From Doris montereyensis (taxonomy: Eukaryota; Mollusca; Gastropoda; Nudibranchia; Dorididae), in NCBI GenBank assembly GCA_037039925.1, contig JAXRKP010001069.1, forward strand, positions 1-64,000: a stretch of DNA of 64,000 bases, given 5' to 3'. Both the position numbers and the translations under genes were made by a program. The notes beneath the pieces are model-generated. The model searched no databases and was not told the origin of the DNA. It saw only the letters and a program-made list of their open reading frames with translations. Of this stretch, positions 35,101-46,505 are shown piece by piece (within the stretch, counting starts at the first letter, position 1; every line of letters begins with the position of its first letter).

Positions 35101-38100
35101 TCGTCAGTACCAATGTTGAACCAAATCATTGTTCATCATCAGTACCAATGTTGAACCAAATAATTTTTCATCGTCAGTACAAATGTTGAACCAAATCATT
35201 GTTCATCGTCAGTACCAATGTTGAACCAAATCATTTTTCATCGTCAGTTTCATCGTCACCAATGTTGAACCAAATCATTGTTCATCATCAGTACCAGTGT
35301 TGACACCAAATAATTGTTCATTGTTAGTAGCAGAGTTGAACCAAATAATTGTTCATCGTCAGTACCAATGTTGAACCAAATCATTGTTCATCGTCAGTAC
35401 CAATGTTGAACCAAATCATTGTTCATCGTCAGTATCATTGTTGAACCAAATCATTTTTCATCGTTAGTACCAATGTTGAACCAAATCATTGTTCATCGTC
35501 AGTAGCAATGTTGAACCAAATCATTGTTCATCGTCAGTACCAATGTTGAACCAAATCATTGTTCATCGTCAGTACCAATGTTGAACCAAATCATTGTTCA
35601 TCATCAGTATCAATGTTGAACCAAATCATTTTTCATCGTCAGTACCAATGTTGAACCAAATCATTGTTCATCATCAGTACCAATGTTGAACCAAATCATT
35701 GTTCATCGTCATCGTTGAACCAAATCATACCAGTGTTGAACCAAATAATTGTTCATCGTTAGTAGCAGAGTTGAACCAAATCATTGTTCATCGTTAGTAG
35801 CAATGTTGAACCAAATCATTGTTCATCGTCAGTAACAATGTTGAACCAAATCATTGTTCATCGTCAGTACCAATGTTGAACCAAATCATTGTTCATCGTC
35901 AGTACCAATGTTGAACCAAATCATTGTTCATCGTCAGTACCAATGTTGAACCAAATCATTTTTCATCGTCAGTACCAATGTTGAACCAAATCATTGTTCA
36001 TCGTTAGTACCAATGTTGAACCAAATCATTGTTCATCGTCAGTACCAATGTTGAACCAAATCATTGTTCATCGTTAGTACCAGTGTTGAACCAAATCATT
36101 GTTCATCGTCAATGTAACCAAATCAATGTTGAACCAAATTGAACCATTTGTTCATCGTCAGTACCAATGTTGAACCAAATCATTGTTCATCGCCAGTACC
36201 AATGTTGAAACAAATCATTGTTCATCGTCAGTACCAATGTTGAACCAAATCATTGTTCATCGTCAGTACCAATGTTGAACCAAATCATTGTTCATCGTCA
36301 GTACCAATGTTGAACCAAATCATTGTTCATCGTCAGTACCAATGTTGAACCAAATCATTGTTCATCGTCAGTACCAATGTTGAACCAAATAATTGTTCAT
36401 CGTTACAGTTGAACCAATTGTTGAGTACCAAATCATTGTTCATCGTCAGTACCAATGTTGAACCAAATCATTGTCATCGTCAGTACCAATGTTGAACCAA
36501 ATCATTGTTCATCGTTAGTACCAATGTTGAACCAAATCATTGTTCATCGTCAGTACCAATGTTGAACCAAATCATTGTTCATAATTGTTCATCGTTACCA
36601 GATGTTGAACCAAATCATTGTTCATCGTCAGTACCAATGTTGAACCAAATCATTGTTCATCGTCAGTACCAATGTTGAACCAAATCATTGTTCATCGTCA
36701 GTACCAATGTTGAACCAAATCATTGTTCATCATCAGTACCAATGTTGAACCAAATCATTGTTCATCGTCAATACCAATGTTGAACCAAATCATTGTTCAT
36801 CGTCAGTACCATTGAACCAAATAATTGTTCATCGTCAGTAGCAATGTTGAACCAAATCATTGTTCATCGTCAGTACCAATGTTGAACCAAATCATTGTTC
36901 ATCGTCAGTACCAATGTTGAACAAATCATTGTTCATCGTAGTACCAATGTTGAACCAAATCATTGTTCATCGTCAGTACCAATGTTGAACCAAATCATTT
37001 TTCATCGTCAGTACCAATGTTGAACCAAATCATTGTTCATCGTTAATACCAATGTTGAACCAAATCATTGTTAATCGTCAGTACCAATGTTGAACCAAAT
37101 AATTGTTCATCGTTCAGTACCAATGTTGAACCAAATCATTGTTCATCGTCAGTACCAATGTTGAACCAAATCATTGTTCATCGTCAGTACCAATGTTGAA
37201 CCAAATCATTGTTCATCGTCAGTACCAATGTTGAACCAAATCATTGTTCATCGTCAGTATCAATGTTGAACGAAATCATTTTCCATCGTCAGTACCAATG
37301 TTGAACCAAATCATTTTTCATCGTCAGTACCAATGTTGAACCAAATCATTGTTCATCGTCAGTGCCAGTGTTGAAACAAATAATTTGATCATCGTTAGTA
37401 GCAGAGTTGAACCAAATCATTTTTCATCGTCAGTACCAATGTTGAAACCAAATCATTGTTCATCGTCAGTACCAATGTTGAATCGTTACAAATCATTGTT
37501 CATCGTCAGTACCAATGTTGAACCAAATCATTGTTCATCGTCAGTACCAATGTTGAACCAAATCATTGTTCATCGTCAGTACCAATGTTGAACCAAATCA
37601 TTTTTTGATCGCCAATGTACCAATGTTGTACCAAATCATTGTTCATCGTCAGTACCAATGTTGAACCAAATCATTGTTCATCGTCAGTATCAATGTTGAA
37701 CCAAATATTGTTCTTCATCGTTAGTAGCAGAGTTGAACCAAATCATTGTTTAATCGTCAGTATTGTTAATCCAATGTTGAACCAAATCATTGTTCATCGT
37801 CAGTACCAATGTTGAACCAAATCATTGTTCATCGTCAGTACCAATGTTGAACCAAATCATTGTCATCGTCAGTAACAATGTTGAACCAATAATTTTTCAT
37901 CGTCAGTACCAATGTTGAACCAAATCATTGTTCATCATCAGTATCAATGTTGAACCAAATCATTTTTCATCGTCAATACCAATGTTGAACCAAATCATTG
38001 TTCATCATCAGTACCAATGTTGAACCAAATAATTTTCATCGTCAGTACCAATGTTGAACCAAATCATTGTTCATCGTCAGTACCAATGTTGAACCAAATC

Positions 38101-39265
38101 ATTGATCATCGTCAGTACCAATGTTGAACCAAATCATTGTTCATCGTCAATAGCAATGTTGACCAAATGTTCCAGTGTTAAACCAAATAATTGTTCATCG
38201 TTATTAGCAGCGTTGAACCAAATAATTGTTCATCGTCAGCACCAATGTTGAACCAAATGGTTGTTCATCGTCAGTACCAATGTTGAACCAAATCATTGTT
38301 CACCGTCAGTATCATTGTTGAACCAAATCATTTGTCATCGTTAGTAACAATGTTGAAGAAATCATTGTTCATCGTCAGTACCAATGTTGAACGAAATCAT
38401 TTTTCATCGTCAGTACCAATGTTGAACCAATTTATTGTTCATCGTCAGTTCCAGTGTTGAACCAAATAATTGTTCATCGTTAGTAACAGAGTTGAACCAA
38501 ATCATTGTTTATCGTCAGTACCATTGTTGAACCAAATCATTGTTCATCCTCAGTACCAATGTTGTAACAAATCATTTTTCACCGTCAGTATCAATGTTGA
38601 ACCAAATCATTTTTCATCGTTAGTGCCAATGTTTAACCAAATCATTTTTCATCGTCAGTGCCAATGTTGAACCAAATCATTGTTCATCGTTATTATCAAT
38701 TTTGTACCAAATAATTGTTCATCGTTAGTAGCAGAGTCGAAACAAATCATTGTTCATCGTCGGTACATGTGTTCAACAAAATCATTGTTGATCGTCAGTA
38801 CCAATGTTGAACCAAAACATTGTTCATCCTCGTACCAATGTTGAACCCAATCTTTGTTCATCGTCATTACCAATGTTGAACCAAATCATTGTTCATCGTC
38901 AGTACCAGTGTTGAACCAAATAATTGTTCATCGTTAGTAGCAGGGTTGAACCAAATCATTATTCATCGTTACTACCAATTTTGAACCAAATTATTGTTCA
39001 TCGTTAGTAGCAGAGTTGAACCAAATCATTGTACCTCGCCAGTACCAATGTTGAACCAAATCATTGTTCATCGTCAGTATCAATGTTGAACCACAGCATT
39101 GTTCATCGTCAGTACCAATGTTGAACCAAATCATTGGTCATCGTCAGTACCAATGTTGAACCAAATAATTTTTCATCGTCAGTACCAATGTTCAACCAAA
39201 TCATTGTTCATCGATCAGTATTAATGTTGAACCAGATCATTTTTCATCGTCAATACCAATGTTCA
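32101..39265. repeat. 35-bp satellite S35a, left array (~190-200 units)
   Basis: The 35-bp unit reads ttgaaccaaatcattgttca, then tcgtcagtaccaatg. It is regular from about 32480. Each unit contains a short inverted repeat, tgaac ... gttca, with a 9-base loop. Recurrent variants are catttttcatcg, gtatcaatg, and a linked pair ataattgttcatcgttagta plus gcagagttgaacc, dispersed at irregular distances. The last ~1 kb before 39265 is more diverged. Plus-strand frames are interrupted because the unit has a TGA in one phase. No gene is seen. Confidence 0.94.
32291..32445. repeat. Inverted S35a units near the left edge of the array
   Basis: Several units here run in the opposite direction: cgatgaacaattatttggtt (32311-32330) and gacgatgaacaaatgatt (about 32347) are reverse complements of S35a. 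A perfect 9-bp inverted repeat, gttcatcgt (32291-32299) and acgatgaac (32310-32318), marks one turn-around point with a 10-base loop. Elsewhere the S35a array is in one orientation. Confidence 0.75.
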
Positions 39266-40195
39266 ACCAAAAGCGATAAAGTTCGATAAGCTCCGATCAA
39301 GAGCGATAGGCTGCAGATAATTTTAGGCTGCGATAAAGAGCGATAAAGAGCGAACTGCAAATAAAGAGCGATAAAGAGCGATAGGCTGCGATAAAGAGCG
39401 ATAGGCTGCGATAAAGAGCGATAATAAAGAGCGATAAAGAGCGATAAAGAGCGAGAAAGAGCGATAAAGAGCGATAAAGAGCGATAAAGAGCGATAAAGA
39501 GCGATAAAGGGCGATAGGTGCGATAGACTTAGATAGGCTGCGATAGGTTGCGATAAAGAGCGATAAAGAGCGATAAAGAGCGATAAAGAGCGATAAAGAG
39601 CGATAGAGAGCATAAAGAGAGATATGCTGCGATAAAGAGCGATAGGCTGCGATAAAGAGCGCTAGCTGCGATAAAGAGCGATAAAGAGCGCTAGGCTGCG
39701 ATAAAGAGCGATAGACTACTAATAAAGAGCGATAGGCTGCGATAGGCTGCGATAGGCTGCGATAGGCTGTGATAGGCTGCGATAGGCTGCGATAGCCTGC
39801 GATAGGCTGCGATAGCCTGCGATAGGTTGTGATAGGGAGCGATAGGGAGCGATAGGCTGCGCTAAAGAGGGATAGGCTGCGATAAAGAGCGATAAAGAGC
39901 GATAGGCTGCGATAGGCAGCGATAGGCAGCGATAGGCAGCGATAGGCAGCCATAGGCAGCGATAAGCAGCCATAAGCAGCGATAGGCAGCCATAGGCAGC
40001 GATAGGCAGCCATAGGCAGCGATGAAGAGCCATAGGCAGCGATAAAGAGCGACAGGGAGCGATAAAGAGCCATAGACAGCGATAAAGAGGATGGGCAGCG
40101 ATAAAGAGGGATGGGCAGCGATAAAGAGCCATAGGCAGCGATAAAGAGGATGGGCAGCGATAAAGAGGGATGGGCAGGGATGGGGAGGGATGGGG
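39266..40195. repeat. Decamer array, HOR-B copy 1 (left-truncated)
   Basis: 10-bp units gcgataaaga, gcgataggct and, towards the right, gcgataggca and gccataggca. The entry from S35a is sharp (ttcaaccaaa then agcgataaag). The opening string gataagctccgatcaagag also occurs inside full HOR-B decamer blocks near 45588 and 53622, so this copy starts part-way through the unit. The marker gacttagatagg at 39526 aligns with 45861 and 53907. Minus-strand frames are open because the decamer has no stop trinucleotide on that strand. Confidence 0.92.
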
Positions 40196-40470
40196 AGGTA
40201 TTAGAGCGGTTAGAAGCGGTAGGAAACTGTACAAAGCTGTAAAAAGCGGTAAGGAGCTGTTAAAAGCGGTAAAGAGCGGTTAAAAGGATATGGAAGCTGT
40301 AGGAAACTGTAGGAAGCTGTATGAAAGCGGTAGGAAGTGTTAGGGTAAAGCGGTAAAAAAGCTGTATGTAGAAAGCGGTAAAAGAGCGGTTAAACGGTTC
40401 GAAACGGTTCGAAACGGTTCGAAACGGTTCGAAGCGGTTCGAAGCGGTTGAAAGACGTCTAAGGCGGTCT
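40196..40470. repeat. gcggta-type degenerate decamer block, HOR-B copy 1
   Basis: Loosely repeated units such as gcggtaggaaactgtaggaa, aaagcggtaa and gaaacggttc, mostly near 10 bp. About 275 bp here against 490 bp in the last copy, so part is deleted. The repeated ggttcgaaac resembles a tRNA B box only by chance, and no tRNA fold surrounds it. Confidence 0.8.
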
Positions 40471-41827
40471 AGAGCGATAGGCAGCGATAGGCAGCGATAG
40501 GGAGCGATAGGGAGCCATAGGGAGCGATAGGGAGCCATAGGGAGCGATAAGCAGCCATAAGCAGCCATAGGCAGCCATAGGCAGCCATAGGCAGCCATAA
40601 GCAGCCATAGGCAGCCATAGGCAGCCACAGGCTGCGATAGGCTGCGATAGGGTGCGATAGGGTGCGATAGGGTGCGATAGGGTGCGATAAGGTGCGATAG
40701 GGTTCGATAGGTGCGATAGGCTGCGATAGGCGCGCGATAGGCTGCGATAGGTTGCAATAGGCTGTGATGGGTTGCGATAGGTTGCGATAGGTTGCGATAG
40801 GTTGCGATAGGTTGCCATAGGCTGCGATAGGCTGCGATAGGCTGCGATAGGCTGCAAAAGGCTGCGAAAGGCTGCGATAAAGTGCGATAAAGAGCGATAA
40901 AGAGCGATAGGCTGCGATAAAGAGCGATAATGAGCGATAAAGAGCGATAAAGAGCGATAAAGAGCGATAAAGCGATAAAAGCGATAAAGAGAGATAAAGA
41001 GCGACAGAGAGCGATAAAGAGCGACAAAGACCGATAAAGACCGATAAAGAGCGATAAAGAGCGATAAAGAGCGACAAAGAGCGATAAAGAGCGATAAAGA
41101 CCGATAAAGAGGGATGAAGAGCGATAAAGAGCGATAAAGAACAGTAAAGAGCGATAAAGAGCGATAAAGAGCGATAAAGAGAGAAAAAGAGCGATAAAGA
41201 GCGATAGGCTGCGATAGGCTGCGATAGCCTGCGATAGGCTGCGATAGGCTGCGGTAGGCTGCGGTAGGCTGCGGTAGGCTGCTATAAAGAGCGATAAAGA
41301 GTGATAAAGAGCGATAAAGAGCGATAAAGTGCGATGAAAAGCGATAAAGAGCGGTAAAGAGAGATAGGCTCCGATAAAGAGCGATAAAGAGCGATAGGCT
41401 GCGAAAAATAGCGATAAAGAGCGATAGGCTGCGATAAAGAGTGATAGGCTGCGATAAAGAGCGATAAAGAACGATAAAGAGCAATAAAGAGCGATAACGA
41501 GCGATAAACAGCGATAAAGAGCGATAAAGAGCGATAAAGAGTGATAAAGAGCGATAAAGAGCGATAAAGAGCGATAGGCTGCGATAGGCTGCGATAGGCT
41601 GCGATAGGCTGCGATAGGCTGCCGTAAACTGCGGTAGGCTGCGATAAAGAGCGATAAAAAGCAATAAAGAGCGACAAAGAGCGATAGGCTCCGATAAAGA
41701 GCGATAAAGAGCGAAAAAGAGCGATAGGCTGCGATAAAGAGCGATAGGCTGCGATAAAGAACGATAGGCAGCGAAAAAAGCGATAGGCAGCGATAAAGAG
41801 CGATAGGCAGCGATGAAGAGCGATAGG
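40471..41827. repeat. Decamer array, second block, HOR-B copy 1
   Basis: Runs of gcgataggga and gccataggca, then gcgataggct and gcgatagggt, then long runs of gcgataaaga with point variants (gaccgataaa, gcggtaggct). It ends at gatgaagagcgataggct, where the pyrimidine-rich array begins. A 604-codon minus-strand open frame crosses it and the neighbouring array. I interpret it as a repeat artefact. Confidence 0.93.
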
Positions 41828-42050
41828 CTTTTTTGTATTTGGTCTTCTTTTTTCGTTTTTTCGTCTTTTTTGTCGCTCTTTTCTTGTCTTTGGTCTTCTT
41901 TTCTTGTGTTTGGTCTTCTTTTCTGGACTTTGGTCTTCTTTTTTTGTCCTTGTTGTTTTTTGTCTTTCGTGTTCTATTTTGTTTTTGTTCTTCTTGGTCT
42001 TCTTTTCTTGTATTTCGTCTTCTTTTTCTGTTTTTTGGTGTGTTTTTTTG
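41828..42050. repeat. Short pyrimidine-rich 20-bp array, HOR-B copy 1
   Basis: Degenerate copies of tttggtcttcttttcttgtc on the + strand, about 85% pyrimidine. The minus strand is correspondingly Lys/Arg/Glu-rich if translated. The same 220-bp version recurs at 49782 and 56270, with run-length differences only. Confidence 0.9.
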
Positions 42051-42460
42051 AAATTCCATATCACTACGCCTCAATTGGCCTCTAATTTGATATCACTACG
42101 CGGCTTGAATCGTCAAACGTCCTAATTCGATATCCCTACGTGACCTCAAACGTCCTCTAATTCGATATCACTACGCTGCCTCAATCGTCCTCTAATTCGA
42201 TATCACAACGCGGCCTCAATCGTCCTCTAATTCGATATCACTACGCGGCCTCAATTGTCCTTTTTATTCCATATCACTACGCCTCAATCGGCCTCTAATT
42301 CAATATCACTACGCGGCCTCAATCGTCTTCTAATTCGATATCCCTACGCGGCCTCAAATCGTCTTCTAATTCGATATCACTACGCGGCCTCAATCGTTCT
42401 TTAATTGTATATGACTACACGACCTGAATCGTCCTCTAATTCGATATCATTCCGCCTGAA
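42051..42460. repeat. 35-bp repeat S35b, HOR-B copy 1 (~12 units)
   Basis: The unit reads ctctaattcgatatcactac, then gcggcctcaatcgtc, 35 bp. Individual units carry fixed variants (tttttattccatatcac, atatgactacacgacc) that recur in the same order at 50010 and 56505, so the block is inherited as part of HOR-B. It shares its length with S35a but I see no convincing sequence relationship. Confidence 0.92.
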
Positions 42461-43290
42461 TTAGTACCTACCATACATAAAGAAATAGTACGTACGAAAC
42501 ATAAAGAAGTAGTACCTACCAGGCATAAAAAAGTGGTACCTACCAGACGTAAAGAAGTTGTACCTACCGGACATAAAGAAGTAGTACCAACCAGACATAA
42601 AGAAATAGTTCTTACAAGACAGAAAAAAGTAGTACCTACCAGACATAAAGAAGAAGTACCTACGAGACGTAAAGAAGTAGTACCTAACAGACATAAAGAA
42701 GTAGTACCTAGCAGACATAAAGAAATAGTTCCTACAAGACATAAAAAAGTAGTACCTAACAGACATAAAGAAGTAGTACCAACAAGACATAAAGAAATAG
42801 TTCTTAAAGACAGAAAAATGTAGTACCTACAAGACATAAAGAAATAGTTCCTACGAGACAGAAAAATAGAACCTAACAGACATAAAGAAGTAGTACCTTC
42901 CAGACATAAAGAAGTAGTACCTTCCAGACATAAAGAAGTAGTACCTACCTACCAGACATAAAGAAGTAGTACCTACGAGACATAAAGAAGTAGTACCTAA
43001 CAGACATAAAGAAGTAGTACCTACCAGACATAAAGAAGTAGTACCTACCATACATAAAGAAATAGTACCTACGAAACATAAAGAAATAGTACCTACCAGG
43101 CATAAAAAAGTAGTACCTACCAGACATAAAGAAGTCGTACCTACGAGACATAAAGAAGTAGTACCTAACAGACATAAAGAAATAGTTCCTACAAGACAGA
43201 AAAAAGTAGTACCTACCGGACATAAAGAAATAGTACCTACCAGACATAAAGAAGTAGTACCTACCAGACATAAAGACGTTGTACTTACCA
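42461..43290. repeat. 24-bp repeat array, HOR-B copy 1 (~34 units)
   Basis: The unit is agtagtacctaccagacata followed by aaga. Because 24 is divisible by three, both strands keep one 8-codon frame: VVPTRHKE-like on plus, and SLCLVGTT or YYFFMSGR-like on minus. Variation is scattered over all codon positions (acaagacagaaaa, acgagacat), as expected for a non-coding array. Confidence 0.92.
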
Positions 43291-45048
43291 GACAAATCTT
43301 GTTTTTGATCTTCTTTTTTTGTCTTAGGTCTTCTTTTCTTGTGTTTGGTCTTCTTTTCTTGTGTTTGGACTTCTTTTCTTGTGTTTGGTCTTCTTTTCTT
43401 TTCAATACATATCAATACGCAAAGTAGTACCCACCAGACATATAGAAGTAGTACCTACCAGACATAAAAATGGTCTTCTTTTCTTGTCTTTGTTCTTGTT
43501 TTTGTATTTCGTTGTCTATTTTGTCTTTCATTCTTCTTTTTTGTCGTTGGTCTTCTTTTCTTGTATTTGGTCTTCTTTTCTTTTTTGTTCTTTTTTTGTC
43601 TTGGTCTTTTCTAGTCTTTGGTCTTCTTTTCTTGTGTTTTGTCTTTTTTCTTGTTTGTGGTCTTCTTTTCTTGTCTTGGTTTTTTGTTGTTGTCTTGATC
43701 CTTTTTTGTATTTGGTCTTCTTTTCTTGACTTTGGTCTTCTTTATTTTGTGTCTTTTTTTGTCTTTGGTCTTCTTTTCGTCTTTGGTCTTCTTTTCTTGT
43801 CTTTGGTCTTTTTTGTATTTGTTCGTCTGATTTCTTGTTTTAGGTCTTCTTTTTTTGTCTTGGTCTTTGCTTGTCTTTGGTCTTCTTTTCTTGTGTTTGG
43901 TCTTTTTTTCTTGCTTGTGGTCTTCTTTTCTTGTCTAGACGTCTTTTTCTTGTCGTCTATCTTTTGTATTTTTTTGTATTTGGTCTGTTTTTTTTGTCTT
44001 TTTTGTCTTCTTTTCTCTTGTTTTTTATCTTTTTTTGTTTTGGTCTTTTCTTGTTTTTGGTCTTCTTTTCTTGTGTTTGGTCTTCTTGTCTGCTCTTTGG
44101 TCTTTTTTTTTCTGTCTTTGTTTTTGTTTTTTTGTCTTTCGTCTTCTATTTTGTCTTGCGTCTCCTTTTTGTCTGCTTTTCCTGTTCATCTTTGGTTTTC
44201 TTTTTTGTCTTTGGTCTTTTTTTTGTCTTTGGTCTTGTTTTTTTTTGGTCTTTTTTATATCTTTGGTCTTGTTTTTTGTCATTTGTCTTTTTTTTAGTCT
44301 TTGGTCCTTTTTTTCTCTTTCTTCTTCTTTTTCAGTCCTTGATTTTCTCTTCCTGTCTTCGGTGTTCTTTTCTTGTCTTTGGTCTTATTTTATTATCTTT
44401 GGTGTTTTGGTTTGTTCTTTCGTCTTCTTTTCCTGTCTGTAGTCTTCTTTTCTTGTCTTTGGTCTTCTTTTTTGTCTTGGTCTTTTTGTCTTTGGTCTTC
44501 TTTTCTTGTCTTTGGTCTTCTTTTCTGTCTTTGGTGTATGTTCTTGTCCTTGGTCTTCTTTTCTTGTTATTGGTCTTCTTTTTTGATGTTTTTTTTTTTT
44601 GATCTTTTGATCTTTTTTGATTTTTGTATTTGGTCTTCTTTTCTTGTCTTGGTCTTCTTTTCCTGTCTTTGATATTTTCTTCTTGTGTTTGGTCTTCTTT
44701 TCTTGTCTTGGGTCTTCTTTTCTTGTCTTTTTAGTCTTTTTGTCCTTGGTCTTCTTTTCGGTCTTTGGTCTTCTTTCTTTGTCTCTGGTCTTCTTTTCTT
44801 GTCTTTGGTCTTGTTTTTGTCCTTGGTTTTCTTTTCTTTTTTTTTCTCTTTTTTTCTTGTCTTTAGTCTTCTTTTCCTGTTTTCGGTCTTGTTTTTTGTC
44901 TTTAGTCTTCTGTTTTGTCTTTGGTCTTCTTTTCCTGTCTTTGATATTCTTTTTTGTCTTTGGTCTTCTTTTCCTGTCTTTGGTCTTCTTTTCTTATGTT
45001 TGGTCTTCTTGTCTGGTCTTTGGTCCTCTTTTCTTGTCTTTGTTCTTG
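43291..45048. repeat. Long pyrimidine-rich 20-bp array, HOR-B copy 1
   Basis: About 1.75 kb of ctttggtcttcttttcttgt-type units with frequent length changes. A relic at 43400-43470 (caatacatatcaatacgcaa, then two 24-bp units) recurs at 51360-51430. It looks like a fragment of S35b plus 24-bp units trapped in the array. Both strands are stop-poor. Confidence 0.92.
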
Positions 45049-46505
45049 ATAAAGAGCGATAAAGAACGATAAAGAGCGTTAAAGAGCGATAAAGTGCGAT
45101 AAAGAGCAATAAAGAGCGATAAAGAGCGATAAAGTGCGATAAAGAGCGATAAAGAGGGATAGACTGCGATGGGTTGCGATAGCCTGCGATAGGCTGCGAT
45201 AGGCTAGGCTGGTAGGCTGCGGTAGGCTGCGGTAAACTGCGATAGGCGGCGAAAAAGAGCGATTGATAAAGAGCGATAAAGAGCGATAAAGAGCGATAAA
45301 GAGCGTTAAACGGCGATAGACTTCGATAGGCTGCGATAAAGAGCGATAAAGGGAGCGATAGGCTGCGATAAAGAGCTTAAAGAGCGATAGGCTGCAAAAG
45401 GCTGCGATAAAGAGCGATAAAGAGCGATAAAGAGCGCTAAAGATCGATAAAGAGCGATAAGGAGCGATAAAAACGATAAAGAGCGATAAAGAGCGATATG
45501 ATCCGATAAAGAGCGATAGGCTGTGACAAAGAGCGATAAAGAGCGATAAAGAGCGATAAAAAGCGATAAAAAGCGATAAAGAGCGATAAGCTCCGATCAA
45601 GAACGATAGGCTGCGATAGGCTACGATAAAGAGCGATAAAGAGCGATAAAGAGCGATAAAGAGCGATAGGCTGCAATAAAGAGCGATAAAGAGCGATATG
45701 CTGCGATAAAGAGCGACAAGATGCGATAAAGAGCGATAGGCTGCGATAAAGAGCGATAAAGAGCGATAAAGAGCGATAAAGAGCGATAAAGAGCGATAAA
45801 GAGCGATAAAGAGCGATAAAGAGCGATAAAGAGCGATAAAGAGCGATAGGGTGCGATATAGACTTAGATAGGCTGCGATAAAGAGCGATAAAGAGCGATA
45901 AAGAGCGATAAAGAGCGATAAAGAGCATAAAGAGAGATATGCTGCGATAAAGAGCGATAGGCGATACAGACAATAAAGAGCGATATATAAAGAGCGCTAG
46001 CGATAAAGAGCGATGCGATAAAGAGCGATAAAGAGCGCTAGGCTGCGATAAAGAGCGATAGGCTGCGATAGGCTGCGATAGGCTGATAGGCTGTGATAGG
46101 CTGCGATAAAGAGCGATAGATAGCCTGCGATAGGTTGTGATAGGGAGCGATAGGGAGCGATAGGCTGCGATAAAGAGGGATAGGCTGCGATAAAGAGCGA
46201 TAAAGAGCGATAGGCTGCGATAAAGAGCGATAGGCAGCGATAGGCAGCGATAGGCAGCGATAGGCAGTGATAGGCAGCCATAGGCAGCGATAGGCAGACA
46301 TAAGCAGCGATAGGCAGCCATAGAAGCGATAAAGAGCCATAGCGATGAAGAGCCATAGGCAGCGATAAAGAGCGAGGAGCGATAAAGAGACAGATAAAGA
46401 GGGATGGGCAGCGATAAAGAGGAATGGGCAGCGATAAAGAGCCATAGGCAGCGATAAAGAGGGATGGGCAGCGATAAAGAGGATGGGCAGGGATGGCGAG
46501 GGATG
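45049..46505. repeat. Decamer array, HOR-B copy 2
   Basis: Starts cleanly at ttgttcttgataaagagcga. Units gcgataaaga and gcgataggct, then gcgataggca/gccataggca near the right end, followed by gggatgggca variants. Contains the markers gataagctccgatcaagaac (about 45588) and gacttagatagg (45861). The zone 45955-46130 is irregular. Confidence 0.92.

Noticed and set aside
40260..42074. 604-codon minus-strand open frame, with similar ones at 48550-50025 and 55718-56518
   Set aside because: It crosses three repeat families, shifts frame between copies without closing, and consists of Lys-rich then Leu/Ser/Tyr/Arg decapeptide low complexity. It is explained by repeat units lacking stops on that strand.
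42051..42460. Common origin of S35a and S35b because both are 35 bp
   Set aside because: Only short words such as atcgtc are shared. Equal length alone is weak evidence.
42533..42823. Plus-strand 8-residue repeat frame in the 24-bp array
   Set aside because: A 24-bp unit automatically keeps frame. Changes fall on all codon positions and the opposite strand is equally open.
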